Of a stretch of 32,949 bases of DNA, positions 1 to 9,100 are shown one piece after another (position 1 is the first letter of the stretch; every line of letters starts with the position of its first letter). The stretch is from a virus: positions 1 through 32,949 of the IMG/VR virus record IMGVR_UViG_3300033893_000019; one strand, given 5' to 3'. Made by a program: the position numbers and the translations under genes. The notes under the pieces were generated by a model. It made no database searches. It worked only from the letters and a program-made list of their open reading frames with translations, and was not told the DNA's origin.

Positions 1-57
1 CTAGGACACCGCTCTTTCAAGGCGGCAACGCGGGTTCGAATCCCGCTGGGGACACCA
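1..57 (+). tRNA. tRNA-Glu (UUC), 3' portion; attachment-site half
   Basis: The first 57 bases are the 3' part of a tRNA-Glu. They include the end of the D arm, an anticodon stem-loop with loop CTTTCAA (anticodon TTC), a T arm with stem GCGGG/CCCGC around TTCGAAT, the acceptor strand and an encoded CCA. The layout matches the bacterial tRNA-Glu pattern. The 5' part is outside the window. The integrase stops inside this sequence, so it is very probably the core of the phage attachment site, where phage DNA restores the tRNA 3' end on integration. The other att copy is not in the window. Confidence 0.9.
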
Positions 58-1260
58 GGTATCCCCTTTTGTTTCCTTGGGTTTAACTGTCATTGCCCCC
101 TCGCTGTTGTGCCATGTTGTGCCAAAACGCAAGTCTCCCGCAAGAAATCGGTCCCACAGCGAAGCTACGGTCGCATCCGTATCGGGCAAGGCATGCGCGT
201 AGATCTTTGCAGTGGTGTGGGTGTCCCTGTGCCCGAGACGACGGGCAACGTTGGCGATGGGCACGCCTGCAGCAAGCAAGGCCGAGGCGTGAGTGTGGCG
301 CAAGGTGTGCAGCCCGACCCCTTTCGGCAGGCCAGCCCGCCGGGCCAGGTTGCAAACCGCCCATGATACGCTATCGGGTTTCAAAAAATCGCCCGCCGGC
401 GTGGCGAAGATCAAGTCAAGGTCCGTCCGATAGTCTGGACCGAAAAGCTGGCGGTCCTGCTCCTGCCGCTCACGGTGAAACTGGAGGGATTCGAGCACCG
501 AGGGCGGCAAAGTCACCACGCGAGTCTGGCGCGTCTTGGTGTGCTTGACGCCGATCTCAGCCGCCGTTTGGTAAAGCGCCCTCTCCACGCGCAGGCGCCC
601 GGTGGCCCAATCCAGGTCGCGCCATCGTAAGGCCAACGCCTCCCCGCGCCGCAGCCCTGTGGCTGCCACAAGCCGGATCAAAGGATCAAGCCATGTCCCC
701 GCCGCGGCCGCTTGGAGCCGGGCTAGTTGTTCGGCGCTGAGCGCCAGCGGCTCGCGCTGATCGAGGCGAGGCAGGTCAACGTTGTCGGCTGGATTCTTCG
801 CAATCAACCCCACCTTGACTGCGCGGCGCAAGGCCACATGCAGGACGTTGTGGACTTCGCGGATCGTTTTCGCGCTGTATCGCTCGCGCAAGCTGGCATA
901 GAAGGTGTCCAGATGGTATGTGGTCAAATCCCTCAACCGAAAGTGGCCGAGCGCCTGTTTCGCCATGGCGGCCAGAGAAGCGTAACGCTCCAGCGTGGTG
1001 GCTTCAAGGGGCTTGGTGGCTGCATATCGCGGAAGCCATTCATCAAGAAACTGGGCGAGTCTGACCGGCAGGGGAGCCACGCCAGGCGATGACAATTCCC
1101 GCAGGGCAGCTTGCATAGCGGCCACGGCATCGCGTTCCCTGCTGAAACCGCCGCGCGAAATGCGGATGCGGCGGCCATCCGGCGCGCGCCCGGCATCAAT
1201 CTGGTACCGCCAGAGAGTGCGACCGCCGCGCAGCCGGTATTTGAAAACAGAACCCTTCAC
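1..1260 (-). CDS. int: Tyrosine-family site-specific integrase
   Basis: Catalyses integration and excision of the prophage at the adjacent tRNA-Glu. Numbering from the upstream ATG at 1275, an arm-binding/SAM-like N-terminal half (about 1-170) precedes the catalytic domain. Visible catalytic residues are R209 (TGLRRGE), K247 in the beta-hairpin, H323 and R326 (HTLRH), H349 (RLGHR) and the nucleophile Y359. I prefer the GTG at 1260. It overlaps the stop of the upstream XRE gene as GTGA and has GGAGGGGG about six bases before it, while the ATG at 1275 has no clear ribosome site. The last 18 residues are encoded by the antisense of the tRNA, and the TAG stop is bases 1-3. Co-transcribed with the XRE gene. 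Confidence 0.95.
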   Translation of the reverse strand: MKGSVFKYRLRGGRTLWRYQIDAGRAPDGRRIRISRGGFSRERDAVAAMQAALRELSSPGVAPLPVRLAQFLDEWLPRYAATKPLEATTLERYASLAAMAKQALGHFRLRDLTTYHLDTFYASLRERYSAKTIREVHNVLHVALRRAVKVGLIAKNPADNVDLPRLDQREPLALSAEQLARLQAAAAGTWLDPLIRLVAATGLRRGEALALRWRDLDWATGRLRVERALYQTAAEIGVKHTKTRQTRVVTLPPSVLESLQFHRERQEQDRQLFGPDYRTDLDLIFATPAGDFLKPDSVSWAVCNLARRAGLPKGVGLHTLRHTHASALLAAGVPIANVARRLGHRDTHTTAKIYAHALPDTDATVASLWDRFLAGDLRFGTTWHNSEGAMTVKPKETKGDTWCPQRDSNPRCRLERAVS

Positions 1261-1718
1261 TTTCGCCCCCTCCATTCTTTCAGCGCCGCATCGTGAAAGC
1301 GGGCCAAGAGCTGCCGCGCCCGCTTCTGCTCTTCATGGGTACCGAGCAGGAGGCGCCCGAACGTCTCGAAAAACGCGCGGGCGTAATTTTGCGCCTCCCG
1401 CCCGCGAAAAGTAATCACCATAACACCTGGCGAGTCTTCTCTGGGCGAAGCCGGTGCGGAGAAGATCCCCAGCTGGAGACGTTCGAGGCGGAGTTCTCTG
1501 ACGAGAGCGCGCCCGAACAGATAGGCAAGATCGTGCCGGCCCGCTTCCGCCGCCGCGTGGGCAAGCTGGGCAAGTGCTCTGCCGGTGGGCTCGCGACCGG
1601 CTTCGTATTTGACGATCGTGGCCATGCTGAGTCCAAGACGATTCGAAAAGGCTTGCTGGCTCTCGCCCAGATGTGCCCGGAGTTCACGGACCGCGCGCGA
1701 CAGCTCCGACTCCGACAT
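1257..1718 (-). CDS. XRE-type helix-turn-helix regulator
   Basis: About 153 residues. The N-terminal region (about 1-60) is a lambda-repressor/XRE helix-turn-helix of the form ELRAHLGESQQAFSNRLG...IVKYEAGREP. The C-terminal half is predicted helical and contains no RecA-type S24 peptidase motif that I can see. Start: the ATG at 1718 has GGGAGG a few bases upstream, so an in-frame extension to 1796 is probably not translated. It ends four bases into the integrase gene as GTGA, so the two are translationally coupled. It is divergent from the excisionase-like gene, with one shared 114-bp control region. It may be the lysogeny repressor or a local integrase/excisionase switch; its short length and missing peptidase leave this open. 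Confidence 0.8.
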   Translation of the reverse strand: MSESELSRAVRELRAHLGESQQAFSNRLGLSMATIVKYEAGREPTGRALAQLAHAAAEAGRHDLAYLFGRALVRELRLERLQLGIFSAPASPREDSPGVMVITFRGREAQNYARAFFETFGRLLLGTHEEQKRARQLLARFHDAALKEWRGRK

Positions 1719-1740
1719 ATTGCCTCCCGAGAAATCACTC

Positions 1741-1770
1741 TTGACACGGCGTATTGATACGATGTACAAT
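1741..1770 (+). promoter_or_regulatory. Strong sigma70-type promoter for the excisionase-like gene
   Basis: TTGACA at 1741-1746 and TACAAT at 1765-1770 are separated by 18 bases. Transcription would start near 1777 and read rightward into the gene starting at 1833. It lies in the gap between divergent regulatory genes. Confidence 0.7.
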
Positions 1771-1781
1771 CGAACCGTACA
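1763..1781. promoter_or_regulatory. Candidate operator (inverted repeat TGTAC-N9-GTACA)
   Basis: TGTAC at 1763-1767 and GTACA at 1777-1781 form a 5-bp inverted repeat with centres about 14 bp apart. It overlaps the -10 box and start point of the rightward promoter, where a repressor would block RNA polymerase. The neighbouring XRE protein is the obvious candidate ligand, by inference only. Confidence 0.45.
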
Positions 1782-1832
1782 GCTCCAGCGTAACACAGAC
1801 TGGGCTGCATGTCAATACGGGAGGTAACGGGA

Positions 1833-2042
1833 ATGCACGAGCTGGCACAGGAACAACCGGCAGTTCTGAGCGTAGCCGAGGCCCTTCAGCTTGTGGGCAG
1901 TGCGCTGAGCCGGGCAAGCTTCTATAGCGCGCTCAGCCGTGGCGAAATTCCGCACAGGCGTGTCGGGCGGCGGATCTTGATTCCGCGGGTGAGGTTCTTG
2001 CAGTGGCTCGAGGCCTCGGATTCTTCGCCGGTGCAAAAGTGA
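1833..2042 (+). CDS. Excisionase-like / AlpA-type helix-turn-helix protein
   Basis: A 69-residue protein with the pattern of the winged-helix DNA-binding domain shared by excisionases and AlpA regulators. A helix-turn-helix (SVAEALQLVGSALSRASFYSALSRG) is followed by a wing ending in IPHRRVGRRILIPRVRFLQWLE, where a basic hairpin precedes the conserved W-L. The ATG at 1833 is chosen over 1809 because GGGAGG lies eight bases before it. It is transcribed away from the integrase from its own strong promoter. Role inferred: directionality factor for excision and/or regulator of int. A DNA-binding role is secure from the fold signature; the excisionase label is less certain. Confidence 0.75.
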   Translation: MHELAQEQPAVLSVAEALQLVGSALSRASFYSALSRGEIPHRRVGRRILIPRVRFLQWLEASDSSPVQK

Positions 2043-2510
2043 AGCCCCCAGCGCGGACTGCGCGCGGGCGGCGGGCTGAGGCAGGCGTTATGGGATGCTC
2101 AGTCGAATCCCGCCAGGAATCACCGCGAGCCGTAAAAGCCTCGAATTGGGTCATTCAAAATGTCGCCGAAGGCGGGATCGCTGGCTCAGGAAAAAGTAAC
2201 CGTAGCAGACCCTTGCCTACCGAAGCCGCTTGCGAGGTACGGGAATTAACGTCACCGAAGCGGGTGCCGCCAGAGGCGATCAAGAGTGTCGTGCCGCTAC
2301 CGAGGTAGCGTTCCGTCCTGGAATTGATCCCTTATCTGCGTCCCGATGGCAGCCTCGGCGGTAGCGGCAAGCCAGACCCGAAGCTCCTCATCGCCGATGG
2401 CAAACGGTCCCTCCTGTCGTGAGCGGACAGCAAGCGAGCATTCGCTGGGGACGCAATTAGGCTGTGTCGAGGGTGCCTGTGCTCATGGGGCGGTCCACGA
2501 ACCTACGCAC
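2043..2510. other. Intergenic region without a supported gene
   Basis: About 470 bases between the excisionase-like gene and the end of the fibre-like gene. Open frames here have no ribosome site or recognisable domain. One stretch (about 2309-2422, plus) reads without stops and looks protein-like (YLRPDGSLGG...DPKLLIADGK) before a TGA, but it has no start codon. It could be the tail end of a decayed gene. No convincing terminator was seen. Confidence 0.4.
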
Positions 2511-5500
2511 TCACCGATGTGTTCGCGTGTCGCTCGGCATCGGCAGCCGGCGGGCGAACAGGCAGAGGTGGTCGTAGGCCCAGATCTTGATCAGGCGTAC
2601 GCGGGTGCGGCGGGCGTTGAGGTAATCGCGTTCGAAGGGCCAGCCGGCATTGAAGTTGCCCATCAGGTACCGGCAGGCGGAGCTGGGCCACGAGAGAACC
2701 TGGAAGGGATAGCCAGCCATCCAGCGCACCTTGTCCAGGTTGCGGTCCAGGCCAGCGAACTGGTGGCCCTCGATCGCGAAGGTGTCCAAGCCTGAGGCGT
2801 CCTTGGTTTCCCACTCTGGTGGTAAGTTCACGTAGCGGTTCAAGCGCCGCGTCATCGGGTCATTCACATCGAGCGGCCACAGCAGCTCGAAGCGGGCATT
2901 GGGGTGTGAGGTCAGTACGTGCGCCCGGATCGCGTCCACGTGATCCTTGACGGCCTGGCGAAGGAAATTGGCGTCCACGTAGCCGTTCACCGAGGGGTCG
3001 TCGTTGGGAGTTTGGAAGACGTGCAGCGCTCGGCCGTTCTGCTGATAGAACCGGGCCGTCGTGTAAGCATCGTAGTAGGCTATGCCCGAGGAGTTGGCGA
3101 AGTACCACCAGAGCACCTCACCGAATTGGAGGCGCGCGGTGAGGCCCGCCGCCTCCATCACGGCGGCCATCTCCTGGTGGGCTCGCTTGATGTAATCCCG
3201 GAAGGGCGGCGCGAACGTGCAGTGGGCCGAATACAGGCTCCCGAAACCCGTGGCCGTGAGCACCGGCTCGCCATCGGGGTAGCGCGCGATCCAGACCGCA
3301 TCCGGTGGATCATCGGGCGGCAGCACCAGCTCCTGGCTGAACGCCGCCACACAGCTCATTCCATAGCCGGCCAACTCCGCGAAGTAATCGGCGTGCCAGT
3401 CGCGCGCAGCGCGGTTCAGTACGGGGCTGGCCGAATCGTCAATCACCCAGTCGCCCATCACGCCGCCCGAAAGCGATCCCTCCACAGTCACCGTGCCTTG
3501 GGCCGAGTTATGGCTCTCGGAGAAGCTGAACGAGTAAGCGGGTGAGCGGACGGTAATGGTGAGCACGGCGTGCGAGGCCTCGGCCCAGACGCCCACGAAG
3601 ACGGCGTTGATGTAGTAGGCGAAGTGCTCGGCGATGGTCTCGGGCGTGTCCGCCGGGAAGACGCTTTTGCCGATGGTCGTGCCGCCGATCGTAAGAAAGG
3701 CCTCGTCGCCGCCCTGCCAGGTGCCGCCGTAGGTGACCGTGACACTCGGAAAGAATCCGCCGACGCGCTTCCGCTGGTTCCACCAGAAGACCGAAACGTA
3801 GTGATTGATCTCGCCGATCAAGCCCAGTTTGCGGATGGCCCAGACGAGACGCTGCGGCGGCAGCTTCCAGGTATGATCGGTACCGTAGTCGCACGCCACG
3901 GCCACGTCGGTGCGCAGCTCGGGCGCATCGGGCACGTCCGAGGGAACAGCGCACTCCAGGAAATCGAAGTAAAAGTACCAGCCCTGGCTGTCGGGGTTCT
4001 TGCTTCCGGTCAGCCGGATTTTGACGGTATGTTGACCGGCACTGACGTTACCGAAGAGCTTCCGGCGGACCTGCCGAGCCCGGGCAGCAATCTCATAGCA
4101 GTCGAGCTGGATCCAACCGCCACCATCCAGGCGCGCCTCCATGATGCCGCAATCGAAATCGAGCCGCGTGCCCAAGTAGATGTCATGGACCGCCGAGCAG
4201 TGCGTTTCCACGGTCGCCGTGGCGCCCTGCTGCGCGGCCCGCTTGGCGCGTCCGCGGCTCCACCAGTTGGCCGGCGCCCACTCCCAATAGCCCGAGTAGT
4301 TCACCCAGGCGTCGTCTTCCTCGATGCGCACGGACCCGGGGCCCGCGACCTTGAGCGCCCGCTTGCCCAGCGTGTCGCTGACGGTCCAGTTCGAGAAAGT
4401 GGCTTCCCATTCCTGCGGCTCGTAGGCTGCGGAATTGGCGAGCTTCGGCGCGAACGTCAGCCAGATCTTCTGAAGATCGGTGAGGCCCTCGGCAGAGAAG
4501 TTGATCGTGATGCGCCAGGTGGCGTCGGAGGATCCGCCCTGAAGCTGGAGGACGTGAGGAGTGAAGTACAGGTTCGCGTTTCTGTGCAGCTCATAGAGGC
4601 GGATCATGTTGCCGTCCTCGCCCGGGCGGGCGGCGCGAATCGTCAAGGTCTCTCCGCTGGCCTCGGCCTGGAGCGGGATGAGTACGCCGGCGCCTGGCCA
4701 GTCAAAGCCGTTGATCTGATCTGCGATCGCCTGGCAGATGAGGGAAGCGGTGATGCGCTGGAGCGTGGCCGGCGCAGATCCATCTGAGCTGGACACGTTG
4801 ACTGGTCCGTTCTGGCCGGCCCGCAGCGTGATCGTGATCTCGTTTCCGTACTGGCCGCCTGTGGCGGCCTCGCAGTAAGGGTCGTTCGCGTTGATCTGGG
4901 CCGCGATGGCCTGGGCGATCTGGGCACTGTTGAGTGCGTCCTCGAGCACCGAGTAAGTGGCGTTGCCGATTTGCACCCAGTGCAGGTAATTGCGATTGCC
5001 CTGCCACCACATGGCTTGCACGCCGCTTGTGGTGAACTCGGGCACGATGTAGTCGAAGGCGATGTTCTGATACCACAGGGTGACGCGGTCGTATGGTTGG
5101 AGGCCGTTGTCCACCAGGGTGAACGCGCCTTCTGCCTTCGCGTAAGTTCCACCCACTTGCTCGGCGCGGTCGAACAGGCGCAATGGCACGAGCGTGCCGT
5201 CGGTTTTGAGGCAGTTCAGGAAGGGCCAGTCAATGGTGGGGTACTTGGGAGAATCAATGGGCTGGAGGTTTTCGTAATGCAGGTCGAAGGTGAGGGTGAT
5301 GCCGGAGAAATCGCCGTCAGGCAGGTAGGAGAAGCGCGGGTGGCCGAAGAAATCGTCGCGGTCCCAGAGGACCAGGACGCCGAAATCGGCGGCGTCGCGG
5401 AAGACGCCGGAGACCTTGAATCCGGTCTCGGTGGCCGAGTGCAGGGCTGCGGCGGCGCCGAAACCGGAAGCGCCCTGAAGGTGGAGGGTGCGGGTGGGTT

Positions 5501-5522
5501 GTAGTTTATAGGTGGTCTCCAT
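2511..5522 (-). CDS. Large distal tail/fibre-like protein with possible TIM-barrel glycosidase-like C-terminus
   Basis: A protein of about 1,003 residues, the last gene of the tail operon, where fibres and receptor-binding proteins usually sit. The N-terminal third is beta-rich with repeated QAIAAQINAND-like modules, typical of tail proteins that assign values to a field. The middle contains a carbohydrate-binding-like beta-sandwich (about 390-560). The final 350 residues look like an alpha/beta barrel, with FGEVLWWYFAN carrying a candidate acidic residue, then LLWPLDVNDP. This recalls the glycosidase-like barrels of gene-transfer-agent and siphophage tail tips. The start at ATG 5522 is preferred over a GTG at 5561, with GGGAAG as ribosome site. 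Host recognition or surface-glycan processing is inferred. Confidence 0.6.
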   Translation of the reverse strand: METTYKLQPTRTLHLQGASGFGAAAALHSATETGFKVSGVFRDAADFGVLVLWDRDDFFGHPRFSYLPDGDFSGITLTFDLHYENLQPIDSPKYPTIDWPFLNCLKTDGTLVPLRLFDRAEQVGGTYAKAEGAFTLVDNGLQPYDRVTLWYQNIAFDYIVPEFTTSGVQAMWWQGNRNYLHWVQIGNATYSVLEDALNSAQIAQAIAAQINANDPYCEAATGGQYGNEITITLRAGQNGPVNVSSSDGSAPATLQRITASLICQAIADQINGFDWPGAGVLIPLQAEASGETLTIRAARPGEDGNMIRLYELHRNANLYFTPHVLQLQGGSSDATWRITINFSAEGLTDLQKIWLTFAPKLANSAAYEPQEWEATFSNWTVSDTLGKRALKVAGPGSVRIEEDDAWVNYSGYWEWAPANWWSRGRAKRAAQQGATATVETHCSAVHDIYLGTRLDFDCGIMEARLDGGGWIQLDCYEIAARARQVRRKLFGNVSAGQHTVKIRLTGSKNPDSQGWYFYFDFLECAVPSDVPDAPELRTDVAVACDYGTDHTWKLPPQRLVWAIRKLGLIGEINHYVSVFWWNQRKRVGGFFPSVTVTYGGTWQGGDEAFLTIGGTTIGKSVFPADTPETIAEHFAYYINAVFVGVWAEASHAVLTITVRSPAYSFSFSESHNSAQGTVTVEGSLSGGVMGDWVIDDSASPVLNRAARDWHADYFAELAGYGMSCVAAFSQELVLPPDDPPDAVWIARYPDGEPVLTATGFGSLYSAHCTFAPPFRDYIKRAHQEMAAVMEAAGLTARLQFGEVLWWYFANSSGIAYYDAYTTARFYQQNGRALHVFQTPNDDPSVNGYVDANFLRQAVKDHVDAIRAHVLTSHPNARFELLWPLDVNDPMTRRLNRYVNLPPEWETKDASGLDTFAIEGHQFAGLDRNLDKVRWMAGYPFQVLSWPSSACRYLMGNFNAGWPFERDYLNARRTRVRLIKIWAYDHLCLFARRLPMPSDTRTHR

Positions 5523-5547
5523 ATTGCTTCCCGTCGTCTGCGCGGGC

Positions 5548-5587
5548 TTGACGCGGTGCACGAATGTACATACACTAGGACCAGTGT
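5548..5587 (+). promoter_or_regulatory. brnTA promoter with overlapping operator
   Basis: TTGACG at 5548-5553 and TACACT at 5571-5576 are spaced by 17 bases. An inverted repeat, ACACT (5572-5576) and AGTGT (5583-5587) around AGGACC, covers the -10 box and the expected start point. A second palindrome, ATGTACAT, lies at 5564-5571. The expected transcript start (about 5583) practically coincides with the GTG start codon at 5584, so the mRNA may be leaderless. BrnA antitoxins repress their own operons in known systems, so this is the likely BrnA site. Confidence 0.55.
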
Positions 5588-5814
5588 GCTACGAATGGGA
5601 TCCCGCCAAGGCGAGGCGGAACCTGCGCAAGCACGGCACAGACTTCGCCGATGCTGCGACCGCGCTCGAAGACGAGGCGGCGCTCACCATGCGGGACCCC
5701 TTCAGCGTCAAAGAGGAACGATGGATCACGCTCGGCATAGACGCTTTGGGCCGTCTGCTGGTGGTCGTGTACACCTGGCGCGGCGACCGCATTCGGCTGA
5801 TTTCGGCGCGCTGA
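5584..5814 (+). pseudogene. brnT: BrnT-type ribonuclease toxin, C-terminus cut by an in-frame TGA
   Basis: Member of the BrnT family, RelE-like ribonucleases neutralised by BrnA. The 76 readable residues carry the family landmarks: YEWDPAKARRNLRKHG at the start, the EERWITLG strand, then LLVVVYTWRGDRIRLISAR. Reading stops at TGA 5812-5814. In the same frame the sequence continues for 13 codons as ATPRERRQYEEGR and ends at TGA 5854-5856, which overlaps the brnA start as ATGA. Intact BrnTs commonly end in a similar ISARRATPRERR-like helix, so TGA most likely replaced CGA (one C-to-T change). The GTG at 5584 is the chosen start. The toxin could be dead, weakened or a short active form. Confidence 0.75.
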
Positions 5815-5852
5815 GCCACGCCACGCGAAAGACGGCAATATGAGGAGGGACG

Positions 5853-6107
5853 ATGAGACGGCAGTACGATTTCAGCAAGGCCAAGCGGGGGCCGGTAGTG
5901 CCCGTGCCAAAAGGGAAAACGCGTGTGACGATCCGGCTGGACAATGACGTGCTGGAATGGTTTCGCGAACAGGTCCATCAAGCGGGTGGAGGCAACTATC
6001 AGACCTTGATCAATCAGGCCCTCCGCCGCTACATCGAGCAATCGAAGGAACCCTTGGAGGCGACGTTGCGCCGGGTTCTGCGCGAAGAACTGCGGAAAGC
6101 GGTTTGA
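5853..6107 (+). CDS. brnA: BrnA-type antitoxin
   Basis: An 84-residue protein with the BrnA layout: a basic N-terminus, then a strand (TRVTIRLDNDVLEWFREQ) and helices (GGNYQTLINQALRRYIEQ) forming a ribbon-helix-helix-like dimer that binds the operator and neutralises BrnT. The C-terminal helix ends LRRVLREELRKAV. Its ATG overlaps the ancestral brnT stop codon, and GGAGGG lies three bases upstream, so it stays well translated despite the early toxin stop. It ends six bases before the convergent tail-tip gene. The cassette lies antisense inside the tail operon, between tail tip and fibre-like genes. Confidence 0.85.
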   Translation: MRRQYDFSKAKRGPVVPVPKGKTRVTIRLDNDVLEWFREQVHQAGGGNYQTLINQALRRYIEQSKEPLEATLRRVLREELRKAV

Positions 6108-6113
6108 ACCCAC

Positions 6114-9100
6114 TCATAGCCTGATTCTCACCACGAGCCGCTCACTTGGGAAGGTTGTACCCACGCCGGTGATATCGAGTGTGATCGGCTGGTCGGGCCG
6201 TATGGCTGGCAGGTCCTTGCCGTCAATCACGTTGGCCGGGAACGTCTGGCCATCCTCGATCACCACCGTGCCGATCGGGTTCCCCGCCACTTTCACCACG
6301 GCCTCGATGTCGCCGCCCTGGGGAGCACTGCGGCAGTAAGCGTAAATGTCGCGGATCGAGGCCGCCTGCGGCAGATAAACTGGCGGCACGGCATCGCTTT
6401 CGATGCCCAGGATGCCCTCCACGATCAGATCCACCTGCTCGCCGCTCAAAACGCGCAGCCGGCCATCCATGAAGTTCGAGGTGTAGTTGTTGATCTTGAT
6501 GGGCGAGTTGCCGAACACGTTGGTGACATATAACTCGACCGCACAGACGGCCATCCAGGCGAACGGCTCGCGTGCCTCCCATTTGCCCGACTCCGGCGTG
6601 CCGTAGAAGTCGCGCGGCACGTGGTAGACGAAGACGCGCCTCTCGAGTCGGATCAGCCGGGCGCCGGCAGGGTGAGTGGTCGCAGTCGAACCTTTCTGTG
6701 CGCGCAACACTTCCGCCGACTGGCCGTTGATCGAGACGATCTGGATGATTTCGGTCTCGATATGGGCGTAGTCGCCAGCGGCGAATCCGGCCAGGTCCGC
6801 AGCGTTGATCGTCGTGGCCTGTTCGCCAATCGCCTCGCTCAGGGTGGTCTCGGTAGTGGCCGTCTCATCGAAGCACCAGACCGTGAAGGTGAGCGAGTGG
6901 ATGGTCTTGGTGTTGTCCAGATCGGTGAACGAAACGCCAGTGAAGACGATCTCGCCCGGCTCGGCGCTGATGCCGAAACTCGGTTCGGGCGGTGCGGCCC
7001 AGTCGGTGCCCGGTTCCGCGGCTGGCGGAGCGGGAATGACGTCCGCCGGTTTCGGTCCGATGACCAGGTCGTACATGGAATCGGTCGTGGTGCGGCCCTG
7101 GATGTCAATCGAGTAGTCGCGGTTCAGGCGCCAGCCGGTCACGCGGAACTCGCCCGAGCCGCCCGGCATGTCGGGATGGGTGATTGAGCAGACCATGCCC
7201 GGCTCGACATTGAGCGCAAGCACCGTCGTCTTGAAGGCGATTTGGCGCGCGGCCTTCCATTCGGCCGGCGTGATGCCGCCCAGCTCCTCGCGCAGCCGGG
7301 TCGTGATGATGCGCGCGGCCTGCGATTTGGAGGCGGTTCCGCACAGATTCACGGTGGACTTCAGGTAGAGGGGGCCGGCGCCGCCACCGATAAGGCTGGC
7401 GTGATCCGCATCATAGAGCGTGAGTGAGTTGGCTACGAAGCCGTAATCCTCGTCGGCAAAGTTGGCGGTCAGATGATTGAAGCTGGGCTTGAGCGGCGCA
7501 AGTTGGAGGCTCCCGAACAGGATATTTCCTTCGCCGAAGGCCTCCACGGCTGATGAGTTGCTCCGGATGCCGGGCTTGAACTTGCCGAAGGCGAAGGTGT
7601 AATAGCCCAGGCAGTTCATCAGCACTTCCTGGATCCAGTCCCGCAGCGGCTTCTCTTCCTGGATCACGCCGCGGAACTTGAACTGGGTCTCGGTTCCGCT
7701 GCCAATGAGCTTGTTGACTTGCTCATCGCAGATCTGGGCAGCGGCAATCGCCGCCTGAACGTCGAAGAACTGCTCGCAGGTGGGGGCATCAGCATGGCGC
7801 AAGCCGCGTGCTCGCAGCAGCATATTGACGGCGATCCAGACCGGGTTCGTCAGTGGCGATTGCCAGCTTCGCTGCCCGGGGCCGGTCCAGACCCATCCGC
7901 CCAGCCCTTGCGCGACGATGACTTCCATGTCGTGCTCGCTGGGGCGCGAAAGCTGGATGCCCTTGGCGTCGGCGCGGCGGAGCATCACGAAGGCCGTGCC
8001 CGCAGCGCGCTCGGCGGGGTTGTCGGTGTCGAAGCCGAAGGGCGTGGGATTGGGATCGGGGCCGAGGCTCTGCAGCAGGCCGAGCTGACCCGGATAGCCG
8101 TGGTGGTATTGTCCATCCAGCTTATGCCCAGTGCCGTAAGCGCCCAGCGGCCCTTCGCCCACGATGCCCACGGCGGCGTAGAAATCGCTTTCCTCGCGCC
8201 CCATGGCGATTTTGGCTTTCACGGGCATGGGCGAGTCGGTGTGGATTTCGGGCACCACCTCGTCGTAGATCGAGTCCGCCACCAGGGACACGCTGGTGAT
8301 AGTCGAGCGTCCGAAGCCCCAGACGCCGGTCGAATTGTCCTTGATGCGGACGCCGGCTGGTTTGGCGATGATGCCGCCGAAGTAGTCATCCATGCCATGC
8401 GTGCGGCAGCCGTTGGGGGTATCGAAGCCCTTGTCGCAGAAGGTATGCTCGCCGCTGTAGGGGCAGGCTGGCGATTTGAACTGCTTCCAGCAGGTGCGCG
8501 AGATGCGGCGGGTAGGGTAGGGAAGATTCAGTTCGTAGAGGCCATCGGCGGCGGTGATGTGGAATTCGGGGCCGGCGTCGAAGGACCAGTCCACGATCTC
8601 GCCCTTCCACAGGTCGAGCTTGATGCCGGTGCCCACGTGAAAGAGCGAGAACTCGAGATCGGCGCGGAAGAGGTCCACGTCATTAGCCAGCGCGCGCATG
8701 ACCCGGTCGGCGTTGCCGAAGACGAAGCGGGCTTCGTCCGACTCTCCTCCCAGTGACTGAGCGATGCCCTCGAACTCGAGCAGGCGGGCCTGATAGAGCC
8801 GACCGCCAATCATGCAGCGCCGGTCGGACACGTCGATGGCGGGATAGCCTGGCTCCTTCGGGATGATCCTCACCAAGGGGATGATCTGCTGGACCTGCGC
8901 CAGCAGTGCGGTCTGGAGGGCCTGCGGCGGGAAACGGGTGACGGTCTGGTTCAGCTCGTAGCTGGGCGTGCTCTGGGGGATCTCGATGAGCGTGATGCCC
9001 AACGAGCATACGGCGGCGCCGAGCATCTCCCACGACAGCGGCTCATCGGCGAAGCGGCAGACGTAGCGGGTCGTGCCCTGTCCATCATCGTTCGGGGCGT

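Noticed and set aside
2346-2795. 149-codon plus-strand frame after the excisionase-like gene
   Set aside because: It runs antisense into the fibre-like gene, with no ribosome site and no recognisable domain.
3570-4787. 405-codon plus-strand open frame opposite the fibre-like gene
   Set aside because: It is antisense to a clearly coding gene and has no recognisable domain. High GC content makes long antisense frames common.
5812-5814. Selenocysteine or programmed readthrough at the brnT TGA
   Set aside because: No reason to expect selenocysteine in this family and no stem-loop was evident after the codon. A simple CGA-to-TGA mutation is the more economical reading, though readthrough was not excluded experimentally.
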